From positions 1 through 45,922 of the forward strand of contig CAZKDJ010000009.1 of the NCBI GenBank assembly GCA_964551295.1: 45,922 bases of DNA. Direction: 5' to 3'. Positions within the stretch are counted from its first letter, which is position 1. The number at the start of each line of letters is the position of its first letter. Origin of the DNA: JAFGED01 sp964551295 (GTDB taxonomy: Bacteria > Chloroflexota > Anaerolineae > B4-G1). Below, piece after piece: positions 8,365 through 18,221 of this stretch. A model generated the notes under the pieces. It searched no databases, was not told the DNA's origin, and worked only from the letters and a program-made list of their open reading frames with translations. A program made the position numbers and the translations under genes.

Positions 8365-8393
8365 TTGACATCAACATGAACCCGTGCTATATT
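8365..8393 (+). promoter_or_regulatory. Strong sigma-70-like promoter upstream of pyrG
   Basis: TTGACA at 8365-8370 and TATATT at 8388-8393 are 17 bp apart. Transcription would begin near 8400, leaving a leader of about 110 nt before the pyrG ATG. Confidence 0.7.
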
Positions 8394-8434
8394 GTGCGCT
8401 GTGCTAGACCCTAGTTTTTGGATGTGCCGAGTCA

Positions 8435-8481
8435 GGGGAGAATCGCTTCCGGGCGATTCTCCCCGTTTCTCTTGTTACGGG
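8435..8481 (+). promoter_or_regulatory. pyrG leader with two overlapping stem-loops
   Basis: A perfect 12-bp stem (GGGGAGAATCGC 8435-8446 with GCGATTCTCCCC 8453-8464) is followed by CCCGT 8462-8466 pairing with ACGGG 8477-8481. They share bases 8462-8464, so full pairing of one excludes the other. A poly-U tract is lacking, so a classical terminator is uncertain. Leader attenuation of pyrG is known in Bacillus by a different (GGGC-initiated) mechanism. Confidence 0.45.
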
Positions 8482-8510
8482 TTTCATACGCCCAAAAGGA
8501 GTGGTGCGTG

Positions 8511-10121
<1,611 letters not shown>

Positions 10122-10128
10122 GGTGCCT

Positions 10129-10157
10129 TGCCAAATCTGTAGCTTTGTGTTATGATA
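10129..10157 (+). promoter_or_regulatory. Putative promoter of the rpsF operon
   Basis: TTGCCA at 10129-10134 and TATGAT at 10152-10157, spaced by 17 bp, precede rpsF by about 100 bp. The G+C-rich leader could carry an S6:S18 binding structure as in other rpsF operons, but I could not fold a convincing one by eye. Confidence 0.6.
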
Positions 10158-10254
10158 CCGCCCGTTGCGCTTCGCCTCTCAGTGGGGGCGCGGCGGACTT
10201 TTCGCTCCCGGCGCAGTCTGGGGGCAATCCCGAGGAAAGGAGGTGAGCCGTCCA

Positions 10255-10626
10255 GTGCGCAATTACGAGTTGGTTTTCATAGTTCACCCAGAAGTAGACG
10301 ACGAGGGGCTGGCTGCCGTTGTCGAGACCGTCAAGGATCTCGTCAAGCGCGATGGTGGCCGGGTCGCGAAGGTCGATCTATGGGGGTTGCGTCGGCTGGC
10401 CTATCCCATCCAGAATCTTGGGGAAGGCCAGTATGTTTTGATGCACCTCCATTTGGCGACTGAGGGCATCGCAGAGTTGGAGCGCAGCCTCAGGCTGTCC
10501 GAGCAGGTCATTCGGCACCTCATCGTGCGTCTCGAAGACGACGCCTTGCCCGAGGCAGAGGAACCACAGGCAAAGGCTGCCGAGTTGCCCGAACCATCTG
10601 CCGAGCAAGTAGATTCGGAATCGTGA
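10255..10626 (+). CDS. rpsF: 30S ribosomal protein S6
   Basis: Binds 16S rRNA with S18 in the small-subunit platform. It begins VRNYELVFIVHPEVDDE and contains DLWGLRRLAYPIQNLGEGQYV, both diagnostic of S6, followed by a charged C-terminal tail (PEAEEPQAKAAELPEP) typical of bacterial S6 extensions. I choose GTG 10255 because AAAGGAGGTGA ends eight bases before it and homologues start at this point. A GTG at 10243 is too close to the ribosome site. First gene of rpsF-ssb-rpsR, the classic bacterial order. Confidence 0.93.
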   Translation: MRNYELVFIVHPEVDDEGLAAVVETVKDLVKRDGGRVAKVDLWGLRRLAYPIQNLGEGQYVLMHLHLATEGIAELERSLRLSEQVIRHLIVRLEDDALPEAEEPQAKAAELPEPSAEQVDSES

Positions 10627-10636
10627 GGGGTCCACG

Positions 10637-11026
10637 GTGAAGTGTTTGAACAAAGTGATGGTTATTGGCTACGTGGGGCGTGACCCTGAGATGCGGTACA
10701 CGCCCAGCGGCAAGCCCGTGACGTCTTTCAGTGTCGGTGCCACGCGCTCGTGGACCAGTGCGGAGGGCGAGCGCCGCGAGGAAACGGAGTGGTTCAACGT
10801 GGTGGCATGGGGTAACCTGGCCGAGATTTGCAAGCAGTATCTCGGTAAGGGCAGGCACGTGTACGTCGAGGGTCGGTTGCAGACACGTAGCTGGGATGAT
10901 CAAGAGGGAAAAAAGCGCTTCCGCACCGAGTTGGTGGCTCGAGAGATGATCATGCTCGATAGCCCGCGCGAGGCCCCGGGGGAGGATGAGGCCTCCGATA
11001 CGGGTGGGGAAGAGTTCCCGTTCTAG
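10637..11026 (+). CDS. ssb: Single-stranded DNA-binding protein
   Basis: A 129-residue OB-fold protein that coats single-stranded DNA in replication and repair. Diagnostic segments are NKVMVIGYVGRDPEMRYTPSG, EWFNVVAWGNLAEICKQYLGKG and VYVEGRLQTRSWDDQEG. The tail SDTGGEEFPF is the acidic tip that recruits partner proteins, here ending EEFPF where many bacteria have DDxPF. It starts at GTG 10637, with an alternative TTG three codons later at LNKVMV. It lies 10 bp after rpsF and 19 bp before rpsR. Confidence 0.95.
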   Translation: MKCLNKVMVIGYVGRDPEMRYTPSGKPVTSFSVGATRSWTSAEGERREETEWFNVVAWGNLAEICKQYLGKGRHVYVEGRLQTRSWDDQEGKKRFRTELVAREMIMLDSPREAPGEDEASDTGGEEFPF

Positions 11027-11045
11027 TTAGAGGGAGGTTAGGTCG

Positions 11046-11327
11046 TTGGCAAGACAAACAAGATCACGAAATCGGAGTGGTGGAGGAGGGCGTCGGCGCT
11101 TCTCCAGACGGCCCAAGACGTGTTATTTCTGTGAGGAAAAGATTTCCTACATCGACTACAAGCGCTCGGATTCGCTGTGGCGTTTTCTGACCGATCGCGG
11201 AAAGATTCGCCCGCGGCGCCAGACCGGCACGTGCGCCAAGCATCAGCGTCAGTTGTCCATAGCGGTCAAGCGCGCTCGTCACTTGGCGCTGTTGCCCTTT
11301 GTGGCGGAACCGAAGCGTCCCCGGTAA
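11046..11327 (+). CDS. rpsR: 30S ribosomal protein S18
   Basis: A 93-residue basic protein that pairs with S6 on 16S rRNA. It contains KTCYFCEEKISYIDYKRSDSL, RFLTDRGKIRPRRQTGTCAKHQ and the end LAIAVKRARHLALLPF-like segment (here LSIAVKRARHLALLPF). The Cys pattern (CYFC ... C) is the zinc-binding type found in some lineages. Starts at TTG 11046 after AGGGAGGTTAG. Third gene of the rpsF operon. Confidence 0.95.
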   Translation: MARQTRSRNRSGGGGRRRFSRRPKTCYFCEEKISYIDYKRSDSLWRFLTDRGKIRPRRQTGTCAKHQRQLSIAVKRARHLALLPFVAEPKRPR

Positions 11328-11362
11328 CCGACACGTGGGATCGGAGTCCATAAAGGTGCGAA

Positions 11363-12490
11363 ATGACAAAGAAGGCTAAAAAGCGTCCGCCGAGAAAGCC
11401 CGTACGCAGACGCAGTTCCCGCGTGGAGCAGCAGAGGCGCTCTCGGATGATCGTCATCTGGAGCGCGATTGTCGTGGCGGTCGTGATCGTTGGGGTACTC
11501 GTTTATGGCCTGGTGGTGGAAAGATGGATCAAGGGGCGGGCACCCGTCGCCCGTGTCAACGGCGTGACGATCACGGCTGCTGACCTACGCGAGGAGATCG
11601 ATTTTTTGCAGCGCTTATACATGATGCCGATCTCCGCCGAGTACGTCGATTTTGTGCTGGATGACATACTGGTTCGGGAGGAGTTGGTGCGCCAGGAGGT
11701 GGAGCGCCGCAGACTCGTGGTGACGGCCGAGGATGTGCAGCGCAAGATCGAGGAGGAGCAGGAGTACTATCGCGATGGCACGCCTACGCCCGAACCGACA
11801 GCGCCTGCTACCTCGACGCCGGTCGCTACAGTGGCCGTGACTGCCACGGAGTCGCTGACTCCCACGCCGACACTGGTTCCGGTTCCCACGTCGACCCCGG
11901 TGACGGCGGATGGGTTCCAACAGGCGTACGACGAGTTCTTGGCTGCGCGCGGTATATCAGACAAGAAGTATCGGGACTATGCCAGGACCCAGTTGATGTA
12001 CGAGGCGTTGTTCGAGGATTTTCGCAAGGACGTCCCCGCCACGCTCGATCAGGTTCAATTGCGGTATCTGCGAGTGACCACCGAGGAACAGGCGAGCGAG
12101 TTGGCCCAACGCCTGGAGGATGGCACCTCCTTCGAGGCGCTGAGAGAGCAAGTTGAGTTCAACGAGGAGGCTCCCGGGTACGGCAGTGACCTGACGTGGT
12201 ACACGGAGGAGACGCTGGAGCAGGAATTGGGAGTCGACATAGCTGGTCGTGCGTTCAGCGTGGATTCGGGGCTGTTTACCCAAGAATCGCAGGGGATGTA
12301 CTATGTCGTCGAGGTGGTCGAGCATCGCGAGCGAGATGTGGGAGACACTCTGGCCGATCAGCTTGCGAGCGCGGCATTGTCGGACTGGATCGAGTCTCAA
12401 CAGGCGTCAGTCGAGCACCTGGAGTATGACCCTGAGTACGTTCTAGTGGATGCCCCGGCAGGCGCCCAGAATCCGCAGATAAATCCCTGA
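11363..12490 (+). CDS. Membrane-anchored parvulin-type peptidyl-prolyl isomerase (SurA/PrsA-like)
   Basis: A 375-residue extracytoplasmic folding factor. A very basic cytosolic start (TKKAKKRPPRKPVRRRSS) precedes one membrane helix (about residues 30-50, VIWSAIVVAVVIVGVLVYGL). A SurA N-like helical domain follows (VARVNGVTITAADLREEIDFL). It is split by a Thr-Pro-rich linker (DGTPTPEPTAPATSTP, about residues 135-180), an insertion typical of exported proteins in this genome. The C-terminal part (LRYLRVTTEEQASELAQRL, SFEALREQVEF, GMYYVVEVVEHRERDV) fits a divergent PPIC domain. Follows rpsR by 35 bp and is probably the last gene of the ribosomal operon. Confidence 0.82.
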   Translation: MTKKAKKRPPRKPVRRRSSRVEQQRRSRMIVIWSAIVVAVVIVGVLVYGLVVERWIKGRAPVARVNGVTITAADLREEIDFLQRLYMMPISAEYVDFVLDDILVREELVRQEVERRRLVVTAEDVQRKIEEEQEYYRDGTPTPEPTAPATSTPVATVAVTATESLTPTPTLVPVPTSTPVTADGFQQAYDEFLAARGISDKKYRDYARTQLMYEALFEDFRKDVPATLDQVQLRYLRVTTEEQASELAQRLEDGTSFEALREQVEFNEEAPGYGSDLTWYTEETLEQELGVDIAGRAFSVDSGLFTQESQGMYYVVEVVEHRERDVGDTLADQLASAALSDWIESQQASVEHLEYDPEYVLVDAPAGAQNPQINP

Positions 12491-12514
12491 TGTGGCAGGC
12501 ATAATCGCAGAGGC

Positions 12515-12553
12515 CCGGCTTTCGATGATACAGAAAGCCGGGTTTTGGTTTTA
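12515..12553 (+). terminator. Rho-independent terminator
   Basis: CCCGGCTTT (12515-12523) and AAAGCCGGG (12535-12543) form a 9-bp stem with an 11-nt loop, followed by TTTTGGTTTT. It closes the plus-strand operon just before the convergent rel gene. The other strand has no T-run. Confidence 0.85.
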
Positions 12554-12562
12554 CCTCTTGAC

Positions 12563-14734
12563 TCATCCTGTGTGCCGTCTTGCCTCAATCACGTTGGGCA
12601 GTTTAGCGATCTTGGCCAGCACGCCGCTGAGTTGGGCGATGCTGTTGACTTCTACGGTGATGTAGAATATAGAGATGTTATTCTTGACGCCCTGCCTGAC
12701 GGCTGCGATGTTGATGTCTTCTGCGCCGATGATGGTCGAGATTTCGCTGAGCAGTTTGGTGCGGTCGTAGGCGGTGATGTAGACGATGACTGGAAAGGTC
12801 TGCAATCTGGCGCCCCAGCTTACTTCTATAAGACGGTCTGTGTCGTCGAGCCGCAGGATGTTGGGGCAGTCGCGGCGGTGGATGGTGACGCCCCGCCCGC
12901 GCGTGACATAGCCCACGATTTCGTTCCCCGGTAGAGGGTTGCAGCATTTGGCCAATCGGGTCAGCAGTCCTCCGGTGCCCTGTACTTGGATGCCCTCGAC
13001 CGTCTGGAAAGATGGTGGGGGTTCGAGTAGGTCCTCTTCCTCTTTCGTGCGGCCGCGCACCTCGGCGACTTTGCTCGCGATCTGTTGGTTGTTGACGTCC
13101 CCAAAGCCGATGGCGGCCAGAAACTCCTCAAGTTTTTCATAGTCAAAGAGCTTGGCGACTGCCTCCAAGCCAAACTGCTCAAATCCCAAACGCTTCAACT
13201 CCCGCTCCAGGATCTCACGGCCCTGGATGATGTTCTGTTCCCGGTTCTGGCGGCGAAACCACTGGCGGATTTTGCTGCGGGCACGGTTGGTCTTGACATA
13301 CCCTAGGGCCGGGTTGAGCCAGTCGCGGCTGGGGCCCGGGCGGCGCGAGGTCAGGATTTCCACCTGGTCGCCGTTCTTGAGCTGATAGTCCAGGCCGACC
13401 AATTTGCCGTTGACCCTGGCCCCTCGGCACTGGTGGCCGATCTCGGTGTGGATGTGGTAGGCAAAGTCGATGGGCATCGCTCCCACCGGCAAGTCGATCA
13501 CCTTGCCCTTGGGAGTGAAGGCATAGACCCGATCCTCAAAGATATCGGTTTTGACGGCGTCCAGGAACTCGCCTGCGTCGGTGAGCTCCTGCCGCCATTC
13601 CATCAACCAGCGCAGCCAGGCGATTCTGGCCTCGAAAGTGCGATCTCGTTTGCCGCCTTCCTTGTAGCGCCAGTGGGCGGCGATGCCGTATTCGGCGACC
13701 TGGTGCATCTCCCCGGTGCGGATCTGCACCTCTAGCGTCTTGCCGTCGCCGCTGCGGACTGCCGTGTGGAGGCTCTGATACATGTTGTCCTTGGGGGTGG
13801 CGATGTAATCGTCGAATTCGCCGGGAATGGGGTTCCACAGCCCGTGCACGATGCCCAGAATACGGTAGCAGTCGGGGATGGTTTGGGTGATGACGCGCAG
13901 GCCGCGCACGTCGTAGACCTGGTCGAAAGGCACGTTCTTGCGCTGCATTTTGCGATAGATGCTGTGGATCTGCTTGGGGCGGCCGGAAATCTCGGCCTCG
14001 ATTCCTTCTTCGTCCAGCTTTTTTTGGAGGACCTTGATATGTCGCTGGATGCTGGTCGCGCGTTCTGCACGGCGTTCCTCGATATGGCCCGCGATCTCGT
14101 AATAGATGGTTGGATCGAGGTGCCGCAGGCTCAGATCCTCCAGCTCCCACTTCCACTGCCATACGCCAAGCCGGTTGGCCAACGGGGCAAAGATGTCCAT
14201 CGTCTCGCGGGCGAACGACTTGCGGCGTTCCGGTTTGAGGGCGTCGAGGGTACGCATGTTGTGCAGGCGATCGGCCAGTTTGATGACCACGACGCGAATG
14301 TCCTGCACCATGGCCAGGAACATCTTGCGCAGGCTTTCCGACTCTTGCGCGTCGCGCAGGGCCTCGCTGTTTTTGAAGCGGTCGCTTTGCTCCTGCTCGA
14401 TCTGGTCCAGTTTGGTCACGCCGTCGACCAGGTTGGCGATCTGCGTGCCAAACGTCTGCTCCAGTTCCTCCAGGCCGATGTCCGTATCCTCTACCACGTC
14501 GTGCAGCAGGCCCGCCGCGATGGTATCCGTGTCCATACCGATCTCGCTGAGCAGGAGGGCGACGCTCAGTGGATGTTGGATGTAGGGTTCGCCGGACTTG
14601 CGCTTTTTGTCGGCGTGGGCATCTTTGGCTACTGTGTAGGCGCGCTCAATTAACGTGCGCGCGCCGTCGTCCTGCCCGCTCGGGGGGATGCGTTCCAGTA
14701 TATCCAAGATGCTAATAGAGGGTTGTTTGGTCAT
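12563..14734 (-). CDS. rel: Bifunctional (p)ppGpp synthetase/hydrolase
   Basis: A 723-residue stringent-response enzyme that makes and degrades (p)ppGpp. Domains in order: an HD hydrolase with GLLHDVVEDTD (HD near residues 78-79) and KLADRLHNMRTL; the synthetase with GRPKQIHSIYRKMQ, YDVRGLRVI and DNMYQSLHTAV; a TGS domain (VYAFTPKGKVIDLPVGAMPIDFAY); a zinc-finger/helical region ending LAKCCNPLPGNEIVGYVTRG; and a C-terminal ACT domain. Intact motifs in both catalytic domains argue for both activities. I prefer ATG 14734 because the promoter at 14765-14792 gives a TSS near 14758. A TTG at 14746 would leave almost no leader. Single gene, convergent with the rpsF operon. Confidence 0.95.
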   Translation of the reverse strand: MTKQPSISILDILERIPPSGQDDGARTLIERAYTVAKDAHADKKRKSGEPYIQHPLSVALLLSEIGMDTDTIAAGLLHDVVEDTDIGLEELEQTFGTQIANLVDGVTKLDQIEQEQSDRFKNSEALRDAQESESLRKMFLAMVQDIRVVVIKLADRLHNMRTLDALKPERRKSFARETMDIFAPLANRLGVWQWKWELEDLSLRHLDPTIYYEIAGHIEERRAERATSIQRHIKVLQKKLDEEGIEAEISGRPKQIHSIYRKMQRKNVPFDQVYDVRGLRVITQTIPDCYRILGIVHGLWNPIPGEFDDYIATPKDNMYQSLHTAVRSGDGKTLEVQIRTGEMHQVAEYGIAAHWRYKEGGKRDRTFEARIAWLRWLMEWRQELTDAGEFLDAVKTDIFEDRVYAFTPKGKVIDLPVGAMPIDFAYHIHTEIGHQCRGARVNGKLVGLDYQLKNGDQVEILTSRRPGPSRDWLNPALGYVKTNRARSKIRQWFRRQNREQNIIQGREILERELKRLGFEQFGLEAVAKLFDYEKLEEFLAAIGFGDVNNQQIASKVAEVRGRTKEEEDLLEPPPSFQTVEGIQVQGTGGLLTRLAKCCNPLPGNEIVGYVTRGRGVTIHRRDCPNILRLDDTDRLIEVSWGARLQTFPVIVYITAYDRTKLLSEISTIIGAEDINIAAVRQGVKNNISIFYITVEVNSIAQLSGVLAKIAKLPNVIEARRHTG

Positions 14735-14764
14735 TTCCGCCTGCAATTCTCTGGCGTTGAATTC

Positions 14765-14792
14765 AGTATAATGCGGCAGGCGGAATTGTCAA
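14765..14792 (-). promoter_or_regulatory. Promoter of rel
   Basis: Read on the minus strand, TTGACA (14792-14787) and TATACT (14770-14765) are 16 bp apart. The expected start is near 14758, 24 nt before the rel ATG. Confidence 0.7.
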
Positions 14793-14825
14793 TGTGTGGC
14801 GCGCGGGGTGGTTTCTCGAATCTAA

Positions 14826-14938
14826 CCGCTCACCCTCCCGCAGGTTTGGGTGCAATTTCTGGGCTGAAAGCGCACCGCGCAATGCCTGAGTTGGTCTGTT
14901 TTGCAGTCGTTTTCGGACCTGCGGGAGGGTAGCTGAGC
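14826..14938. other. Candidate structured RNA or inverted-repeat element
   Basis: CCCTCCCGCAGGT (14831-14843) is perfectly complementary to ACCTGCGGGAGGG (14917-14929). After a 4-nt bulge (TAGC) the pairing continues with GCTCA (14826-14830) and TGAGC (14934-14938). Inside, GGTGC (14847-14851) pairs with GCACC (14870-14874) and TTTC with GAAA to form a hairpin. No coding frame is convincing. It is not recognised as tRNA, SRP RNA, 6S RNA or tmRNA. The strand is unknown. Confidence 0.45.
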
Positions 14939-15007
14939 AAATGTACAAATGCCTATGCTTTTTGCTCTCCAATTTTTCCTGTGTAGCCCCGTTTGCCCGT
15001 TGCCCTA

Positions 15008-17239
15008 TTACTCCGTAGGGACCGGCGTCAAGGTAGGGGGCACCGTCGGTACAGGCGTGGGTGTGCCATCGCCATAGTCACCCGGCTCTTCCTCGGTGCC
15101 TAGCAGCCAAGAGACCGCGTTCAGGGCAAACGTGCGTTGGGCGTCCTCCGGCAGCCGGTAGAAGGCAAAGAAGGCGGCGATGATCCTGAGGCCTTGTGTA
15201 TCATCGTATCCGGCCGCGACGACGGGGGCCCCAGGTGAGGAGCTATCGGGACCGCGCTTGAACACGATTGCGACCTCTTCGCCGATCTCGGCGTCTTCTT
15301 CGGTCGCGACCACAGCCGGAACGCCGCTTTCGGAGGCGCTGAACGCGAGAACCTCGTCTGCCTCAAAGCCGGCGGCCAGAGGGTGCGTCGAGTCGGCTAC
15401 CTGTACGTCGTCGATCGGTTCAAAGTTAGTGAAGAGGGGGATCGGTTGCGCGCCGATGACCATGACCCCCACGTCCTCCGCTTCCTCCAGGGTGCCTAGA
15501 ATATCGAGATCGGCGATATCGGAAGCATAGTCGCCGGTGTCGATGATGTACACGTCGTATCCGGCCACGTCGCTGGCCGTGGGCATGCCGTCGAGGCTGG
15601 TGGACCACACGGTCACGTCGTACGACTCGCTGAGGATGGCCTCGAACTCGGGCACGCTGGTGCGCGCTCCCTCGGGCTTGTCGTCGCTAGCGATGATGAG
15701 GACGCTGCCTGCCGCCGATACGCCATCGTCGTCTCCCTCGTCGGTGACGGGCTCCTTTTCCTCAGGTGCTTCGCCCGTGGTGCAGACCGTCACTGCGTCG
15801 GCCCGCACGCACCCGGAGAGGTCGCGGTCGATCAGCCGCCCGATGCCATCGGTGCTCTTTTCTATATCCCCTGCCACGACGACGATGGTCACGCGCTCGT
15901 CACTCTGGTCGGTTATGAAAAGTGTGGTGCCCTCGATGTCGATGGTTCCCATGCCCTCAATTTCGACGCTGCCCGTGACTTGGCCATTTTCTTTCTTTGC
16001 CCCTTCTTTTTCCTCTCCCTCTCCATCTTCTTTTTTCTTCTCTTCACCGATCGTCACCTCTACGGTGATGCCCCTGTCCTCCAGGTATTCGTCTACAGCT
16101 TCTGTATCCTCGAAGGTGGCGATGAGCACAGCATCGTGCTCGGGATCGGCTTTGGCGCGCAGGTTGAGGGCCAGCCCGATTTGCTCAAAGGCGACCTGCC
16201 ACGCGCTGGCGCGCGCGATGAGTCGCGGATCGAGGGCGTCTCCGCTGGTCTGCACCAGGTCCACGGAGCGGTTGAAGAGGTACGGGAAATCCTCCAGGTC
16301 GTCTCGTCGCCGTCTGTCGACGGCCAGCCAGTCGGCGATGTTGATCAGGAACTGGTCGTTATCTTCGATGGTGTGATAGGGTGCAGTCATAAAGGTGATG
16401 TCGCCCAGGGCCAGCACGCGTTGGTCGGTGGTCAGCGCGGCGGCGGCCAGATCGGTTTCGCCACTGCGCATCGGCGAGAGGGTATCCGCATCACCGATGA
16501 TGAGGGACAGGCCATCGCTGCGCAGGGAGTGGGCGGCGAAAAAGACCACCGTGTCGACGGTTTTGACCAGTCCGTTCTCGCCAAAGTTGGTGAACTTGAC
16601 GTTGCGATAGCTGTCGGCGTTGTTCTCTAGGTTGTAGAGATAATCGTCATAGTAGACCACGCCGAATGCGTTGGCCAGGCTGTTGATGGCGGGGACCGCG
16701 CTGGTTGGATAGAGGGCGTCGTACGGAGAGCGGTAAGGGTCGTCCATATCTCCCTGGAGCACAGGGCGTGTGGGATCTGCTGCCAGGAGCAGCAGGCCGC
16801 CGTCGTCCACGAACGTCACGATGGCCTCTCGTTCCGATGACGTATACACCCGCCCGGGAGCGGCGACGATCAGGGCCGTGGCTTTGTGCAGCGACGCCGC
16901 CAATGAGTCGTCACCGCCGTCAAACGTCTCGACCGTCACCCCACGGGCGTGGAGCCGGTCCCTCAGGGGAGCCAGGTCGTTGATCTGTAGATTGTTGTTG
17001 TGGGCTAGATCTATGACGGCGTGGCCCTCGCCGGTGACGGGCTTCTCCTTGACCGGTTGATAATCGGCCGTGGCCACGATGCTGCCCTCGACCTCTGCGA
17101 CGTCGGGCGATCGATAGAAGCCTCGGCGGAACCAGATCAGGCGCCCGACAAAGATCACGCCGGCGAGGAGAACGACGATCAGAATCACGAGCAGGAGCTT
17201 GGCCCCTGTGCCTATCTTGGGTTTATTGTCAGCGTTCAT
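15008..17239 (-). CDS. GldG-like (DUF4350-type) membrane-anchored protein with Thr-Pro tail
   Basis: A 743-residue protein with one N-terminal membrane helix (LLLVILIVVLLAGVIFVGRL, about residues 15-34) and a large outside portion. The first extracytoplasmic domain (HAVIDLAHNNNLQINDLAPL, ALIVAAPGRVYTSSEREAIV, DDGGLLLLAADPTR) has the glutamine-amidotransferase-like fold of DUF4350/GldG proteins and lacks an obvious catalytic Cys. A Lys/Glu-rich low-complexity segment (GEEKKKEDGEGEEKEG) divides it from a second similar domain (YDVYIIDTGDYASDIADLD, VGVMVIGAQP). The end is Thr-Pro-rich (GTPTPVPTVPPTLTPVPTE). It overlaps the upstream SppA-like gene by 4 bp (17236-17239), so the two are translationally coupled. 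Function unknown. Confidence 0.75.
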   Translation of the reverse strand: MNADNKPKIGTGAKLLLVILIVVLLAGVIFVGRLIWFRRGFYRSPDVAEVEGSIVATADYQPVKEKPVTGEGHAVIDLAHNNNLQINDLAPLRDRLHARGVTVETFDGGDDSLAASLHKATALIVAAPGRVYTSSEREAIVTFVDDGGLLLLAADPTRPVLQGDMDDPYRSPYDALYPTSAVPAINSLANAFGVVYYDDYLYNLENNADSYRNVKFTNFGENGLVKTVDTVVFFAAHSLRSDGLSLIIGDADTLSPMRSGETDLAAAALTTDQRVLALGDITFMTAPYHTIEDNDQFLINIADWLAVDRRRRDDLEDFPYLFNRSVDLVQTSGDALDPRLIARASAWQVAFEQIGLALNLRAKADPEHDAVLIATFEDTEAVDEYLEDRGITVEVTIGEEKKKEDGEGEEKEGAKKENGQVTGSVEIEGMGTIDIEGTTLFITDQSDERVTIVVVAGDIEKSTDGIGRLIDRDLSGCVRADAVTVCTTGEAPEEKEPVTDEGDDDGVSAAGSVLIIASDDKPEGARTSVPEFEAILSESYDVTVWSTSLDGMPTASDVAGYDVYIIDTGDYASDIADLDILGTLEEAEDVGVMVIGAQPIPLFTNFEPIDDVQVADSTHPLAAGFEADEVLAFSASESGVPAVVATEEDAEIGEEVAIVFKRGPDSSSPGAPVVAAGYDDTQGLRIIAAFFAFYRLPEDAQRTFALNAVSWLLGTEEEPGDYGDGTPTPVPTVPPTLTPVPTE

Positions 17240-18108
17240 GGCACCCCCCTTATCCGAGCGTCGTAGAGCAGATATACGCCGTAGGGCAGCGTGCGCTCTC
17301 CGGTCAATGGATCGGCCGTACCGATCCAGGGCTCTTGTTCAAAGTAGAGATCGCCGTACAGCGCTTCGATGGCCAGAGTCTGCAGGTCGATCACCTCATA
17401 GTTGCTGATGCCCGCTTGCCGGGCGGCTTCTTCGATGGCCTCAGTGTGACTGCCTATGTGATCGACGAGTCCCAGGTGCGCGGCATCGCGGCCGAGATAG
17501 AGCAAGCCCTGCGAGAGTTCGGCTTCAGAGATCTTGAGCCGCTCGTCGCGCTGGCTGGAGACGGTTCCCAAGAACTCGCGCTTAATTCCCTCCAGTTCGC
17601 GCATGAACTCCTCGCGGTTGCTGCCCGTCAGTTTAAAGGGGCCACTGGCGATGATCTCGTCGTTCACCGCCAGGTCTCCGGGGACAAAGGCCCACACGCC
17701 GACGTTGCCGACGCTGGACGACGGCCTGGCATAGATGGGATCGGCGGCCATGGCCGCATAGTAACCGCCGCTGGCGGCCATGGTATCGATCGACCCGACG
17801 ACGGGCATCTCCTGGCGCAGCTTTTGCAGCTCCAGGTAGATGTTCTGGGTGGCAACCACCTCGCCGCCGGGGGTGTCCAGTTGCAGGACCACGGCTTTGA
17901 TCCTGCTGTCTTTGCGCGCGGCCTCGATTTGATACTGGACGAGTTGGGCGCTGCCGCTCCAGATATCTGTATCGAGTCGGATGACGCCGACGGCTGGCTG
18001 TGGCATCATAAAGTAACCCAGAAACCACACGCCAACCAGGAGGCATATGGGCGGAACGACCCACAGCAGAAATTTGCCCAGTTTCTTGAGAAAGTTACAA
18101 AAGGACAT
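17236..18108 (-). CDS. sppA: SppA-type S49 serine protease
   Basis: A 290-residue membrane protease thought to degrade signal peptides or membrane-protein remnants. One membrane helix (LLWVVPPICLLVGVWFLGYF) is followed by a ClpP/crotonase-like domain: VVLQLDTPGGEV, the nucleophile Ser in DTMAASGGYYAAMAAD, and PSSSVGNVGVW. The general-base Lys is probably in PFKLTGSNREEF, where S49 enzymes carry it. The length is that of the short, single-domain SppA. ATG 18108 follows AAAGGAGGG. Transcribed from the promoter at 18174-18202 together with the GldG-like gene. Confidence 0.88.
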   Translation of the reverse strand: MSFCNFLKKLGKFLLWVVPPICLLVGVWFLGYFMMPQPAVGVIRLDTDIWSGSAQLVQYQIEAARKDSRIKAVVLQLDTPGGEVVATQNIYLELQKLRQEMPVVGSIDTMAASGGYYAAMAADPIYARPSSSVGNVGVWAFVPGDLAVNDEIIASGPFKLTGSNREEFMRELEGIKREFLGTVSSQRDERLKISEAELSQGLLYLGRDAAHLGLVDHIGSHTEAIEEAARQAGISNYEVIDLQTLAIEALYGDLYFEQEPWIGTADPLTGERTLPYGVYLLYDARIRGVP

Positions 18109-18173
18109 ATGGCCCTCCTTTACTGCGCTGTCCTTGCGCTAGGATGCCCGGCTGTTCTCCAGGAATGAGGTTA

Positions 18174-18202
18174 AGTATATGTCGGTTTCGTGGATAGGTC
18201 AA
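18174..18202 (-). promoter_or_regulatory. Promoter of the sppA-GldG-like operon
   Basis: On the minus strand, TTGACC (18202-18197) and TATACT (18179-18174) are separated by 17 bp. The start site would be near 18167, about 60 nt upstream of the sppA ATG. Confidence 0.65.
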
Positions 18203-18221
18203 TTGAAGGTGGCAGGATGCG

